Below, one piece after another: positions 51,728 to 61,096 of a stretch of DNA of 64,000 bases. A program made the position numbers and the translations under genes. The notes beneath the pieces are model-generated. The model was not told the DNA's origin and made no database searches. It saw only the letters and a program-made list of their open reading frames with translations. Within the stretch, counting starts at the first letter, position 1. Every line of letters starts with the position of its first letter. The stretch lies in contig CAIPFE010000034.1 of assembly GCA_903864275.1 (NCBI GenBank), positions 1 to 64,000 of the forward strand. The letters run 5' to 3'. The stretch comes from an uncultured Mucilaginibacter sp. (lineage in GTDB: Bacteria > Bacteroidota > Bacteroidia > Sphingobacteriales > Sphingobacteriaceae).

Positions 51728-52978
51728 TTATTTAAATGATTGATTATTGTTAAATGTTAACAATACTTTTCCTTTTAAGTTCTGCCCCATAAAGGGTGAA
51801 TTATAGGATTTCGACCTGTTATTTTTATTGTTGTATTCCCATTCCACATCTGTATCAAAAAGCACAAGGTTTGCCAGTTCCCCTTCCCTGATCACAGGGA
51901 TATCAATATTTAATATCTCCCGCGGGCCTATAGCAAGTTTTTGTACAATAAGGTCGACATCCAAACCTGCCATTATAACCAGCGACAGGGCTGTTTGCAA
52001 GCCGATGATGCCATATTCTGCCACTTCAAACTCCACATTTTTAAACTCTACCTCGTGCGGCGTATGCTGCGATACTATTGCGTCGATGGTGCCGTCAACG
52101 AGCCCATCGATCAGTGCGTCCACATCATCCTGTGTGCGCAGTGGCGGCTTAACCTTGTACTGGCTGTCAAAGCCAACCAGGGCCTCGTCCGTAAGCACCA
52201 AATGATGTGCGGCCACGTCGCAGCTAACTTCAAGCCCCTTGCGTTTGGCTTCCCTGATCAGCTCAACCGAGCGGGTAGTTGAAATGGTACTGAAGTGTAT
52301 TTGCGAGCCGGTATATTCGGCTAAGTAGAGGTCGCGTGCTATCATCAGCTCTTCCGCAAGGGATGGAATGCCTTTCATACCCAACAAAGTACTGATCTCA
52401 CCTTCATTTACTTTGGCCTTGCCGGCGATGGCGGTATCTTCGGGATACGAGAACACCAGCGCGTCAAAGCCCTGGGCGTATAACAGCGCCCGTTCCATCA
52501 GGCCTGCATCCTGCACGGGGCGGTTGCCATCGGTAAAGGCTTTGGCGCCGCTCAGGTACATATCATACATTTCGGCCAGGTCCTTGCCCTCGCGCTTATG
52601 CGAAATGGCGCCTAAGGGGTATACATCCACCAGGTTCTTCTTGGCCCGGTTCATCAAATATTCTATTTCGGCTTTGGAATGTACGGGTGGTATGGTATTA
52701 GGCATTAACACTATCCCAGTAAACCCACCGGCGGCGGCAGCCTTCGTCCCGGTATACAGATCTTCTTTTGTTTCGAGGCCAAGTTCGCCGATATTACAGT
52801 TCAGATCAAAAAAGCCTGGTGAAATGTATTTGCCTTCGCCGTCAATAACTTCCGCATCCGCTTCAATTTCAGGCGCTATTTTGCTGATATGGCCTTTTTC
52901 AATTAAAAGGTCAACAATTTGCTGGTTAAAAGGCGAGTTGGGGTCAATTATGGTGGCGGATTTGATAAGCAAATTCAT
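51728..52978 (-). CDS. dihydroorotase homologue lacking metal ligands
   Basis: This 416-residue protein is colinear with dihydroorotases: GFFDL at 56-59, TGIVLMPNTIPPVHS, DAIVSQHTPHE and the terminal ANLVLFD. The HxH zinc pair is replaced by N60-C61-N62, the HAED-type site reads FSYPEDTA, the HxS strand reads HFSTIST, and the DxIATDHAPH aspartate is Gln. Such changes predict no hydrolytic activity. Inactive PyrC' proteins elsewhere act as structural partners of aspartate transcarbamoylase, so a non-catalytic role is possible. It sits between the BatA gene and the acidic-protein gene. Confidence 0.87.
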   Translation of the reverse strand: MNLLIKSATIIDPNSPFNQQIVDLLIEKGHISKIAPEIEADAEVIDGEGKYISPGFFDLNCNIGELGLETKEDLYTGTKAAAAGGFTGIVLMPNTIPPVHSKAEIEYLMNRAKKNLVDVYPLGAISHKREGKDLAEMYDMYLSGAKAFTDGNRPVQDAGLMERALLYAQGFDALVFSYPEDTAIAGKAKVNEGEISTLLGMKGIPSLAEELMIARDLYLAEYTGSQIHFSTISTTRSVELIREAKRKGLEVSCDVAAHHLVLTDEALVGFDSQYKVKPPLRTQDDVDALIDGLVDGTIDAIVSQHTPHEVEFKNVEFEVAEYGIIGLQTALSLVIMAGLDVDLIVQKLAIGPREILNIDIPVIREGELANLVLFDTDVEWEYNNKNNRSKSYNSPFMGQNLKGKVLLTFNNNQSFK

Positions 52979-53009
52979 TTATGTTGCTTTAAAGGTGGGT
53001 TTTATGCGA

Positions 53010-55064
53010 TCAAACCGGTTGCGGAACCTGCTGCCGGTCGGTTTTAAAAAACCTGATCAGCGCAATTTCGGCCCCCAGAAAGATCAATGCCAAAATTATA
53101 CAAAGTTTCCATAATTGCAGCCCGAAATTTGATTCTGTTATAACGCTTTTTAACGAACCTTTTCCGCCTTCCAAAACGGGTGCCGCCTGTGGCACTAATT
53201 TACCCAGATCAGCGCTTGTTAAATAGCTCAGGTCCGATTCACTCCTGTTGTCATTAAAAGCCAGGACGGCCACCGTGCTATCCTGTTTTTTAAGGTCATA
53301 AATCCCTGTTTCCTGTAACTGGTCGGCCATGTAAAGCAGTGTGCTCCCCTCCTGCTGTTTTGCGTCTGGGATAATACTTTGCCCCGGCTTCACCAGCTTT
53401 AATAATTGCTTGGCGTTGGTTTGCACAGGCGGTATCTCAATAGTTTCGTCGCGGCCTAAAGTATAAAACAAAGGCTGATCGTGCCCGCTTAACAAAGCAA
53501 TCCTGAACATCACAGGCACAAACAGGGCATGCCTCGGAAGGTTGCTAAATTCCTCATCGAGCGGAACAGCCGAAACATATACTTTTCCCCTGCCACTGGA
53601 ATATCCGGCCCAAAACGGCTGCCTTCCCGGCAAGACCATCAAATTTTCGGCCCGGTTATTTGATGATGAGCTTAACAGGTAATATTTTTTTACCACCGGC
53701 AGATCGGGGTTTTGCGGGAAATTTTCGAAAATATTTTTAAAAACCTGGTTTTGAAGGTTAATGGCCGATACTTTGGTGTCCCCTGTTACCAGGTGTTCGG
53801 GAAATGCCGCATTTAAAGGCGCCAGTAATGACCGATAGCTGGATGAATCATTATTGCTGGAAGGAAAAACGAGCAATGTGCCGCCCTTATTTACATAAGT
53901 TTTCAGTTGCTGCGCCAGGCCGGTTGATATAGAGGGCAGGTCGCTTAACACAACTATCGGATAAGAGTTCAAGGCAGCGTAATCAATATTGCCGTCCGGC
54001 ACATGTTTGGCATCGAAAAATGGGTCGGCTGCAAAAACGGCTTTTAAATATGGGTTTGGTGTGCCGGCATCGACCAACAACACGGGCATTTGCTGCCTTA
54101 CATTAAACGAAAAGTAAAACTGGTTATCGAAGGTGACCGGGTTGTCCTGCAAAGCAATTTCGGCACGCTGCCACCCGGCTTGCAGGCCCGAAAATGTAAG
54201 TGTATCGTATTGTACCGAGCGGGCATTTACGGTGTAACTCCCCAATGCTTTTTGCGCGCCGTTTACAGTTAATTTAAGCGGGATCTTTTCCGCAGTCTCC
54301 CCGGCATAATTGTGCAGGCGTACCACTAATTTTTCGCTTTCACCGGGTCGGTGTATTGCGCTAAGCAAGGCGACAGAATCAACTGCGACATTGGGTAGTG
54401 TACTGGCTTTAAGCTGCACTAAACTGATATGGATACCGTTATCGGCTTTAACGAGCTGACTGCCCGCCATATTTTTTTGGAAATCCGATATGACATACAA
54501 AGACCTTGTTCCCTCCTTGTGCATGCCCAACAAACTTTGTTGCCGGTTAATGATCTGCTGTAAAAGCCGGCTCTGCGGGCTTATCTTTATGGCATCAACC
54601 GCATCATTAAATTCATCGCGGTTTACAAAGCGCTGGTGCTTGCCTTCAAAATCCTGGGTTAGCAACTGGAAACTATCGTTTATGCTATAAGCTGATGCAA
54701 TTTCCTTGGCACGGCGTTTGGCTTCATCAAGTAATGAGCCCTCGCTGTTAAGGGTTTGCATGGAGTAAGAGTTGTCTACAAATATGCTCACCGCCTGCTG
54801 TTTGCCCGCGTTAGCGGAATTTTGTCCTGGTATGTATGGTTTTGCAAAGGCCAGTACCAAAAAGGTAAGGGCAAGCAGCCGTGATGCCAATATTAAGCGC
54901 TCTTTAAGGTTTCTGCGGGTTGATTGTTGTTCCTGTATCTCTTTCAGGAACTGCACATTGCTGAAATATACCTTCTGGTACCTGCGGAAATTAAATAAAT
55001 GGATAAGTACCGGTATGGCGAGCGAAAATAATGCAAATAGAAAAGCAGGATATAAAAAATGCAT
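53010..55064 (-). CDS. BatA-domain, VWA-like membrane protein
   Basis: This 684-residue protein starts with the BatA N-terminal domain (FLYPAFLFALFSLAIPVLIHLFNFRRY, two membrane segments at about 5-24 and 60-77). A VWA-like domain follows with VSIFVDNSYSM, a MIDAS-like DxSxS variant (D-N-S-Y-S). A class-I glutamine-amidotransferase-like fold may occupy 330-540 (VVLSDLPSISTGLAQQLKTYVNKGGTLLVFPS), and one membrane segment ends the chain near 660-680. Bacteroidota carry it next to dihydroorotase-like and DUF4199 genes. Function in the envelope is unknown. Confidence 0.85.
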   Translation of the reverse strand: MHFLYPAFLFALFSLAIPVLIHLFNFRRYQKVYFSNVQFLKEIQEQQSTRRNLKERLILASRLLALTFLVLAFAKPYIPGQNSANAGKQQAVSIFVDNSYSMQTLNSEGSLLDEAKRRAKEIASAYSINDSFQLLTQDFEGKHQRFVNRDEFNDAVDAIKISPQSRLLQQIINRQQSLLGMHKEGTRSLYVISDFQKNMAGSQLVKADNGIHISLVQLKASTLPNVAVDSVALLSAIHRPGESEKLVVRLHNYAGETAEKIPLKLTVNGAQKALGSYTVNARSVQYDTLTFSGLQAGWQRAEIALQDNPVTFDNQFYFSFNVRQQMPVLLVDAGTPNPYLKAVFAADPFFDAKHVPDGNIDYAALNSYPIVVLSDLPSISTGLAQQLKTYVNKGGTLLVFPSSNNDSSSYRSLLAPLNAAFPEHLVTGDTKVSAINLQNQVFKNIFENFPQNPDLPVVKKYYLLSSSSNNRAENLMVLPGRQPFWAGYSSGRGKVYVSAVPLDEEFSNLPRHALFVPVMFRIALLSGHDQPLFYTLGRDETIEIPPVQTNAKQLLKLVKPGQSIIPDAKQQEGSTLLYMADQLQETGIYDLKKQDSTVAVLAFNDNRSESDLSYLTSADLGKLVPQAAPVLEGGKGSLKSVITESNFGLQLWKLCIILALIFLGAEIALIRFFKTDRQQVPQPV

Positions 55065-55160
55065 TTTTAATGTGCGAATATGCAGTATGCAAATGTGCGA
55101 ATTTTTGCGCGAACCTTGATTAAACGGATTTAAAAGAATTTTATGATGCTGATGATCGCT

Positions 55161-55937
55161 TTAATCCTCATCGCTATTATGATGCCTTCTATGCTTCTTT
55201 TTATGCTTTTTTTCGGGGGTATGTTTTTTGGGTTTTTTTGTGGATTTTTTATTGTCGTCGGATGAAGTACTTCTTACTGACTCCCCCCGGACCGGCTTAG
55301 CCTCACTTACATTGCTTGAATCCTTACTTAGCTGTTTTACCGTAAAACTATTATCCCGTAATCCATACTGCAATTGCCGTTTTTGACCCGTGGGCTTTGC
55401 ATCGGCTTCGTTGCCATCGTAAACCGGGAATTCGCGCATCAGTATGCCGTCTTTGATATAAAAATTATCATCGCCCCGGTACCCTTTTCTTTGCGATTTG
55501 GTGAGTTTGGGAAAATCGAGTTTGTTGGCTTTGCCGCCGCTGAACTCAAAGGCATAAATGGTGGCGAAATTGGTACTGTCTTTACCTTTTGCCTGTATAA
55601 TTATTTCCGGGTTACCATCCAGGTCCATGTCCGAATTGTAAACATCTACTATCGTCCCATCCAAATCGCCGGTGGTGGTGGTATATTTTGCGGCTGCGGA
55701 ATCCGAATGCAGGACCATAAATGCCCCGACATTCTTTGAGCCCCGCCCCCAGCTTAATATATCATAATCCTGTCCCGGCGAAACCTCGATCATCTTATGG
55801 AACCTGAAGGGGTCCATAATCACTGGCTTTTTAGGAACAGGCGCTGCCACCACCGCAGGTTTTTCCTCATTATTGCAACCCACCATCAACATAATGCAGA
55901 TAGGTGCCAACAAATAAAAAAGGTATCTCCTGTTCAT
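55161..55937 (-). CDS. lipoprotein with basic His/Lys-rich tail
   Basis: This 258-residue protein has a lipoprotein signal (IMLMVGC, lipid Cys at 21) and a Pro/Val-rich linker. The core (60-190) has VYNSDMDLDGNPEIIIQAKG, a calcium-loop-like FG-GAP fragment, and FYIKDGILMREFPVYDGNE. The last 45 residues are highly basic (KKSTKKPKKHTPEKKHKKKH). The tail may bind acidic polymers or nucleic acid. No family name known to me. It lies 8 bases downstream of the GH20 gene. Confidence 0.75.
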   Translation of the reverse strand: MNRRYLFYLLAPICIMLMVGCNNEEKPAVVAAPVPKKPVIMDPFRFHKMIEVSPGQDYDILSWGRGSKNVGAFMVLHSDSAAAKYTTTTGDLDGTIVDVYNSDMDLDGNPEIIIQAKGKDSTNFATIYAFEFSGGKANKLDFPKLTKSQRKGYRGDDNFYIKDGILMREFPVYDGNEADAKPTGQKRQLQYGLRDNSFTVKQLSKDSSNVSEAKPVRGESVRSTSSDDNKKSTKKPKKHTPEKKHKKKHRRHHNSDED

Positions 55938-55944
55938 AATCGTT

Positions 55945-58251
55945 TTAGTTAAACATTATATCTGGCGTTATCTGGCCTTTCGGCTTATCAGGTATCGTCA
56001 TAAACACCCCTAAACTGCCCGTGCTTCCGGCATCAAAATATTTTATGGTGATCCTGTGGTACCCTTTCAGCAGGGGAATGCTGCCCCCCTGGTCGAATAC
56101 CCCATGTTTGCCATCGTTGTCAACCACTATCTGATCATCGATGAATAATGACGACCCATTTGCGGACGCCGTGGAAAACCCATAAACACCGTCACTATCA
56201 ATACGGATAAAACCGGTATATATTACGCCAAAGCCATGCATATTTTTTTTGAAGGCCGATGTATTAAAGCTCTGGACGACGCCGCTATCAATAACAGCCG
56301 CGCCTTTCAACTGGTCAAGACTCGTAAACTGGCCCGTGAACAACTGATATTTTAAGCCTTTTGCATTGCCCAGGTAATTAACCGCCGGCAGCGGCGTTTT
56401 GTTGTACACTACCGTATGTGTAACCTGGCTCCTTTTGCCCAATGGGGTGATCACAATAGTTTTCAGTTCGCGGTACTGGTCCGGCGGTACGTTATAAGTC
56501 ATCGGGACGGTGTATTCAATATCTGTTTCGCCGGGTTTGTAGCCGTCGATGGTGAAATAAACTTTGGCGCCGGCAACCGATGGCCTTAAGTTCACATTTA
56601 ACTGGGCCCCAAACTCAATGCTGTCCTTAGCTCCGATGGCGGTTGGCACCCGGTAATTGTAATTATTCTTTTCGAGCGCAGCGAGGTGCGATGGCAGACG
56701 AACGTCGGCGAAATCGGTATAGTTTTTATTGGCCAATGGCGTCCATGCTACCTCGGATAAGGCCAGCACCCTGGGCAATATCATATATTCAACCTTAATT
56801 TCCGTGGGGATATACTCTGTCCACAAGTTTGCCTGTACACCTTCAATAAACTTTTGCTGGTCGGGGGTTAAAACAGCGGGGGTCGGGTTGTAGCTGTATA
56901 TTTTGCTCAGTGGATCGTAACCGCCAATACTTAAAGGCTCCACGTTTGCTTTGCCCTGCAGCTGGTCGATATAAAGGCCGCCGCTGCCCGGTGTCATGAT
57001 CACGTTGTGGCTTTGCTGTGCAACCGCTATACCGCCTTCTTCGCCGCGCCAGCTCATCACCGTAGCATTTGGCGACAGGCCGCCTTCCAGTATCTCGTCC
57101 CAGCCAATTATGCTTCGACCCTTTGAATTTACAAATTTTTCTATCCGCTGTATAAAATAGCTTTGCAGCTCATCCTCTGTTTTTAAACCAAGCTGTTTCA
57201 TCAGGTTCTGGCAAAATTCAGATTTTTTCCATACGTCCTTTGGCGCTTCGTCGCCACCGATATGGATGTATTTACTGGGAAAGAGATCCATAACTTCCGT
57301 TAAAACATCTTGTAAAAAGCTAAATGTTTTATCGGTGGGGCAATAAATATCATGAAAAACGCCCCATGTTTCGGAAACTTTGTAAGTTATTGAAGGGTCG
57401 CAGCTTAATTCCGGGTAAGCAGCCAAAGCAGCTTCCGAATGGCCCGGCATTTCAATTTCCGGAACGATATTGATATACCGGTCAGCAGCGTATTTTACCA
57501 CATCGCGAATCTGATCCTGTGTATAATAACCGCCGTAGGGGGTATTATCATATTGCTGCGGCGTGCGGTCGTGATAATTGCCAATTACGGTTTGTGCCCG
57601 CTGGCTGCCTATCTCAGTTAGTTTTGGATATTTTTTTATTTCGATGCGCCAGCCCTGGTCGTCAGTTAAATGCCAGTGAAAATTATTGAGCTTATAGGCC
57701 GCCATCAGGTCGATATATTTTTTTACAAATTCCACCGAAAAAAAGTGACGGCAAACATCCAGCATTAAGCCACGGTATCCAAAACGGGGGTAATCTTCTA
57801 CTTGTACACAAGGCAACTTAGCTACGGCACCCCTGTCGGCAGGTATCAGTTGTATCAGGGTTTGTATGCCGTAAAACAGCCCTGCGCCTTTCCCGGCGAT
57901 CAATATTTGTTTTGGTGTGATGGTTAAACGGTAGCCATCGGGCGGCAAAATGTCGGTACCTACGGCTGTTAACACTATGGTGTTTGCTGCATTCGATCCG
58001 TTATTTGTTTTGAGCTGCACATGCAGCATTACCTTATTTTGCAGGTAATCAGCTAAAAAAACAACTGCTTTATTGGTGACTGAATCGGCTAAGAGGACGG
58101 TTTGCTGGCTCAAAATAAACTGGCCAGCCCCTTTTTTAACAGAAACCGGGGCCGGTATTATACCGAGGTTTGGATCGTTAGTTTGTGCATTTGCCATACC
58201 GGAAAGAACAGCCATGAAGATACACAGCGGTAAAAATATCTTTTTAAACAT
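55945..58251 (-). CDS. GH20 beta-N-acetylhexosaminidase with PA14-like tail
   Basis: This 768-residue secreted enzyme has a signal peptide (LCIFMAVLSGMANA), an N-terminal GH20b domain (30-150: IIPAPVSVKKGAGQF) and the GH20 barrel. The barrel shows RGLMLDVCRHFF, NNFHWHLTDDQGWRIEIKKYP, EIEMPGHSEAALAAYP and the catalytic pair in YIHIGGDEAP. A chitobiase C-terminal-like segment (IDGYKPGETDIEYTVPM) and a PA14-like domain (640-760: VIYTGFIRIDSDGVYGFSTASANGSSLFIDD) follow. It releases terminal GlcNAc or GalNAc from glycans. Confidence 0.93.
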   Translation of the reverse strand: MFKKIFLPLCIFMAVLSGMANAQTNDPNLGIIPAPVSVKKGAGQFILSQQTVLLADSVTNKAVVFLADYLQNKVMLHVQLKTNNGSNAANTIVLTAVGTDILPPDGYRLTITPKQILIAGKGAGLFYGIQTLIQLIPADRGAVAKLPCVQVEDYPRFGYRGLMLDVCRHFFSVEFVKKYIDLMAAYKLNNFHWHLTDDQGWRIEIKKYPKLTEIGSQRAQTVIGNYHDRTPQQYDNTPYGGYYTQDQIRDVVKYAADRYINIVPEIEMPGHSEAALAAYPELSCDPSITYKVSETWGVFHDIYCPTDKTFSFLQDVLTEVMDLFPSKYIHIGGDEAPKDVWKKSEFCQNLMKQLGLKTEDELQSYFIQRIEKFVNSKGRSIIGWDEILEGGLSPNATVMSWRGEEGGIAVAQQSHNVIMTPGSGGLYIDQLQGKANVEPLSIGGYDPLSKIYSYNPTPAVLTPDQQKFIEGVQANLWTEYIPTEIKVEYMILPRVLALSEVAWTPLANKNYTDFADVRLPSHLAALEKNNYNYRVPTAIGAKDSIEFGAQLNVNLRPSVAGAKVYFTIDGYKPGETDIEYTVPMTYNVPPDQYRELKTIVITPLGKRSQVTHTVVYNKTPLPAVNYLGNAKGLKYQLFTGQFTSLDQLKGAAVIDSGVVQSFNTSAFKKNMHGFGVIYTGFIRIDSDGVYGFSTASANGSSLFIDDQIVVDNDGKHGVFDQGGSIPLLKGYHRITIKYFDAGSTGSLGVFMTIPDKPKGQITPDIMFN

Positions 58252-58346
58252 AAAATAATTTAGGGTCTGCTAATTATGAAGTGGTGAAGTTAACAGATTT
58301 TGAAAAAAAATCACTGCCGCTTATGTAAAAAAATTGTGTTTTAATA

Positions 58347-58381
58347 ATAAAGCCATCCTTAAATGCATGAGGATGGCTTTA
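58347..58381. terminator. hairpin after the THX gene
   Basis: AAAGCCATCCT and AGGATGGCTTT pair perfectly around a 13-base loop. It lies 3 bases beyond the THX stop on the minus strand. The T-rich run (58386-58394) is on the plus-strand side, so terminator strength for THX is uncertain. Confidence 0.65.
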
Positions 58382-58383
58382 TA

Positions 58384-58533
58384 TTATTTTTTTTCTTCTT
58401 TAACCACAGCGGCTTTTTCTTCCTTAACTGCAGCTGCAGCAGGTGCAGCCTTTTTAACATCGTGCGGCCGTTTTTTACCGTACGACCCTATAGCAATTTT
58501 GCCTTTTCGTGTTTTTTTATCCCCTTTTCCCAT
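58384..58533 (-). CDS. thx: 30S ribosomal protein THX
   Basis: This 49-residue basic protein reads MGKGDKKTRKGKIAIGSYGK then KRPHDVKKAA, the signature of bacterial THX family proteins, which sit in the 30S head near S13/S14. The C-terminus is an alanine-lysine-glutamate tail (APAAAAVKEEK, VVKEEKK) not needed for the family signature. ATG at 58533, TAA at 58384-58386. It is too short for usual ORF thresholds but unambiguous by sequence. It stands alone, with hairpin and repeat DNA on either side. Confidence 0.9.
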   Translation of the reverse strand: MGKGDKKTRKGKIAIGSYGKKRPHDVKKAAPAAAAVKEEKAAVVKEEKK

Positions 58534-58586
58534 GGTAGTGTTGTTTGATTAAGATGTAATTTATCAATGATACGAAAATAAGTCCG

Positions 58587-58700
58587 GGTTGTAAAGAGTT
58601 GTAAGAAGTTGTAATGGTTGTAAAAGTTGTAGTAAGTTAAAAATATCACAAAATGGCCCAATGACAACTCAATCAACTTATTCTAACTCAATCCAACTTA
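58587..58700. repeat. stutter repeat (family D), copy 3
   Basis: GGGTTGTAAAGAGTTGTAAG, AAGTTGTAATGG and GTTGTAAAAG words on the left face CAACTCAATCAACTTATTCT, AACTCAATCC and AACTTAATCAAC words on the right. It occupies the gap between THX and trxB. Confidence 0.7.
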
Positions 58701-58710
58701 ATCAACTAAC

Positions 58711-59667
58711 TCACGCCGTTACCACATGCTCCTTGGCAGCCAGGTAACGTTCCGCATCAATAGCGGCCATACAGCCGGAGCCGGCGGCGGTTACGGCCTG
58801 TCGGTAAATATGGTCCTGGGCGTCGCCGCAGCAAAACACGCCTTCCACGTTGGTGGTTGTTGAGCCGGGCGTGGTTTTGATATAACCGGTTTCGTCCATG
58901 TGTATCCAGCCCTTGAAAATATCAGTATTGGGATGGTGACCTATCGCTACAAAGAAACCAGTTACATCCAGAGTCTTTTCTTCATTTGTTTTATTGTTGA
59001 CGATTGTTACCCCTGTTACACTTTGCCCGTCGCCTACTATTTCCTTTGTTTCAGTATTGTATAATATCTCGATATTTTTTGTGTTTAACACCCTGTGCAC
59101 CATCGCCTTTGAGGCCCTGAATTCATCACGTCGCACGATCATAGACACCTTGCGGCAAAGCTTGGCGAGATAAGTGGCCTCTTCGGCGGCGGTATCGCCT
59201 GCGCCTACTATGGCTACATCCTGTCCCTTGAAAAAGAACCCGTCGCACACAGCACAAGCCGAAACGCCGAAGCCGCTATATTTTTGTTCCGATTCCAAAC
59301 CGAGCCATTTGGCGGATGCCCCGGTGGAGATGATCACCGTATCAGCCAGGATGGTTTTGCTTTCGTCGACCACCACTTTATGGGGCAAACTACCAAAATC
59401 AACAGAGCTTACATAGCCATAACGGATATCCGTGCCCAGCCGCTCAGCTTGTTTGCGGAAATCTTCCATCATTTCGGGACCCATGATGCCATTGGGGTAG
59501 CCGGGATAATTCTCCACATCGGTAGTTTGGGTAAGCTGTCCGCCCGCAAGCAGGCCGGTGTACATCACCGGCTTCAGATCAGCGCGCGAAGCATATATGG
59601 CAGCAGTATAACCCGCCGGGCCCGAGCCTATGATGAGGCATTTAACGTGTTCAGTATCGTGAGACAT
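58711..59667 (-). CDS. trxB: thioredoxin-disulfide reductase
   Basis: This 318-residue flavoprotein reduces thioredoxin with NADPH. The FAD motif is LIIGSGPAGYTAAIYASRA at 11-29, the redox disulfide is C138-A-V-C141 in SACAVCDGFF, the NADPH motif is VAIVGAGDTAAEEA, and the C-terminal FAD site is GVFCCGDAQDHIYRQAVTAAGSGCMAA. Length is normal. A TACTTTTG -7 box lies 21 bases upstream. Monocistronic. Confidence 0.96.
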   Translation of the reverse strand: MSHDTEHVKCLIIGSGPAGYTAAIYASRADLKPVMYTGLLAGGQLTQTTDVENYPGYPNGIMGPEMMEDFRKQAERLGTDIRYGYVSSVDFGSLPHKVVVDESKTILADTVIISTGASAKWLGLESEQKYSGFGVSACAVCDGFFFKGQDVAIVGAGDTAAEEATYLAKLCRKVSMIVRRDEFRASKAMVHRVLNTKNIEILYNTETKEIVGDGQSVTGVTIVNNKTNEEKTLDVTGFFVAIGHHPNTDIFKGWIHMDETGYIKTTPGSTTTNVEGVFCCGDAQDHIYRQAVTAAGSGCMAAIDAERYLAAKEHVVTA

Positions 59668-59687
59668 TGGTTTTTAAAATTGAACTA

Positions 59688-59695
59688 CAAAAGTA
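59688..59695 (-). promoter_or_regulatory. putative -7 box of trxB
   Basis: On the minus strand TACTTTTG matches TAnnTTTG, 21 bases before the trxB start codon. No clear -33 box. Confidence 0.45.
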
Positions 59696-59744
59696 AGAAA
59701 AAAGAGGGTTTTATTGGTCAGGTGTTGGTAAAGAGATTAGAGGT

Positions 59745-59785
59745 TGAAGATTAGTCCGAAAGTCCGGAAAGTCAGAAAGAAGCTG
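59745..59785. repeat. stutter repeat of TCCGAAAGTCCGG words (family M)
   Basis: AGATTAGTCCGAAAGTCCGG and AAAGTCAGAAAG are the complementary sense of the words at 14710-14745. It lies upstream of trxB, downstream of the M19 dipeptidase gene. Confidence 0.5.
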
Positions 59786-59864
59786 CAATTGACGTTTCCA
59801 CCAAAAATAACTTAAGCCGCACATAAGAAATTAGCGTCATTTTCAGCTAATCACCAATATCTGA

Positions 59865-61037
59865 TTATCCTCCTGTATTCGCCTTCAATACCCTTAAAAA
59901 ATTCCCGCCCAAAATCTTATCAATATCCTTTTCGGTATAACCCAGCTTTAGCAACTCTGCAGTGATCTTCGGGTAATCCCTTACATCATCCATCCCCACG
60001 GGATATGACGGCGCGCCATCAAAATCGGAGCCTATGCCAACGTGATCAACGCCGATCAGTTTTGCGATATAATCGATATGTTTTATAAGCAGGCTTAAGG
60101 GTGGGCGCATGGCTTCGGTTTCTGTTTTGTGGATCACGAAAAGCTTGTCGATGGCCAGGTCCTGGTCGTTATAAATTTTTGTCAGCGAATCAAGTTCACG
60201 TTTATGGCTCGTGAGGAAATTATCATATTTCTTAAAAAACGTACTGTCAACAAAGCCGCTGAAAAAATTTACAAATACAACGCCGCCATTTTTTGCCAGG
60301 GCTTTTAGCTGTGCATCCTTTAAATTTCGCCGGAAAGGGTTGAGCGTATACGAACAACTGTGGGAGGCGATCACGGGCTTGCTGGTAGTGGCCAGCACAT
60401 CATAAAATGTTTGCTCGCCGGGATGCGAGAGATCGATCATAACACCCAGGTCGTTTAAATGGTGCACTATTTGTTTGCCGAAATCGGTAAGGCCAATGTG
60501 TTTCAGGCTGTCGCGGCGGGTGGTTTCGTCGGTCGCGGAGCTTGCCCATGATGTGCTATTGTTCCAGGTAAGCGTTAAATAGCACATACCGCGTTTGGCC
60601 AGGCTGTCGATATAATCCATCCGGTCCTCGATCATGTGGCCGCCCTCCACCCCTATCAATGCAGCAAGCTTATTTTCCTTCACCGCCCTTTCCAGTTGTG
60701 CAGCATTGCGTACCAGGATAATATTAAACGGGTAACGGGCCATTAAGGCATAAAGGGAATCAATTTCACGATTGGCAAATTTAAACGCTGTTCCTTTGCC
60801 ATACTGCGGCCCGCACCATATCGAAAATACCTGCGCATCCAGGCCGCCCTGTTTTGCGCGTACCAGGTCGAAATTGCCGGCGGTTTGCAGTTTGCCGATA
60901 TCCAGCTTGTTGATCAGCTCATTTGAAAGCACATCGTTGTGGGTGTCTACCAAAATGGGGTGCTGATGGATTTGCATTGGTGCCTGGGCTTGAGCGTGCG
61001 TTAGGAGTAGTAGTAGGAACAGTGGCAGTTTTTTCAT
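59865..61037 (-). CDS. membrane dipeptidase-like M19 family protein
   Basis: From the ATG at 61037 the protein has 390 residues with a signal peptide (LPLFLLLLLTHAQAQA). Zinc-site motifs of renal-dipeptidase-like M19 enzymes are present: VDTHNDVLS, IGVEGGHMIEDR, DLSHPGEQTFYDVL, VIASHSCSYTLNPFRRN and VGIGSDFDGAPSYP. Members hydrolyse dipeptides or beta-lactams. The TTG at 61046 in the longer frame is not needed. A periplasmic or surface location follows from the signal. Confidence 0.9.
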   Translation of the reverse strand: MKKLPLFLLLLLTHAQAQAPMQIHQHPILVDTHNDVLSNELINKLDIGKLQTAGNFDLVRAKQGGLDAQVFSIWCGPQYGKGTAFKFANREIDSLYALMARYPFNIILVRNAAQLERAVKENKLAALIGVEGGHMIEDRMDYIDSLAKRGMCYLTLTWNNSTSWASSATDETTRRDSLKHIGLTDFGKQIVHHLNDLGVMIDLSHPGEQTFYDVLATTSKPVIASHSCSYTLNPFRRNLKDAQLKALAKNGGVVFVNFFSGFVDSTFFKKYDNFLTSHKRELDSLTKIYNDQDLAIDKLFVIHKTETEAMRPPLSLLIKHIDYIAKLIGVDHVGIGSDFDGAPSYPVGMDDVRDYPKITAELLKLGYTEKDIDKILGGNFLRVLKANTGG

Positions 61038-61048
61038 GGTTGTCAAGT

Positions 61049-61092
61049 TTGATCACAGATTTATGATGATTTATGGATTACACAGATGCTGA
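61049..61092. repeat. F-like ATGGATT/ACAGATT words
   Basis: GATCACAGATTTATGATGAT and TTATGGATTACACAGATGCT recall family F arm words, without a visible partner arm. Confidence 0.4.
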
Positions 61093-61096
61093 TGTG

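Noticed and set aside
58488..58676. 62-codon minus-strand frame near THX
   Set aside because: It overlaps the THX gene in another frame and reads into family D repeat; THX has an unmistakable family sequence.
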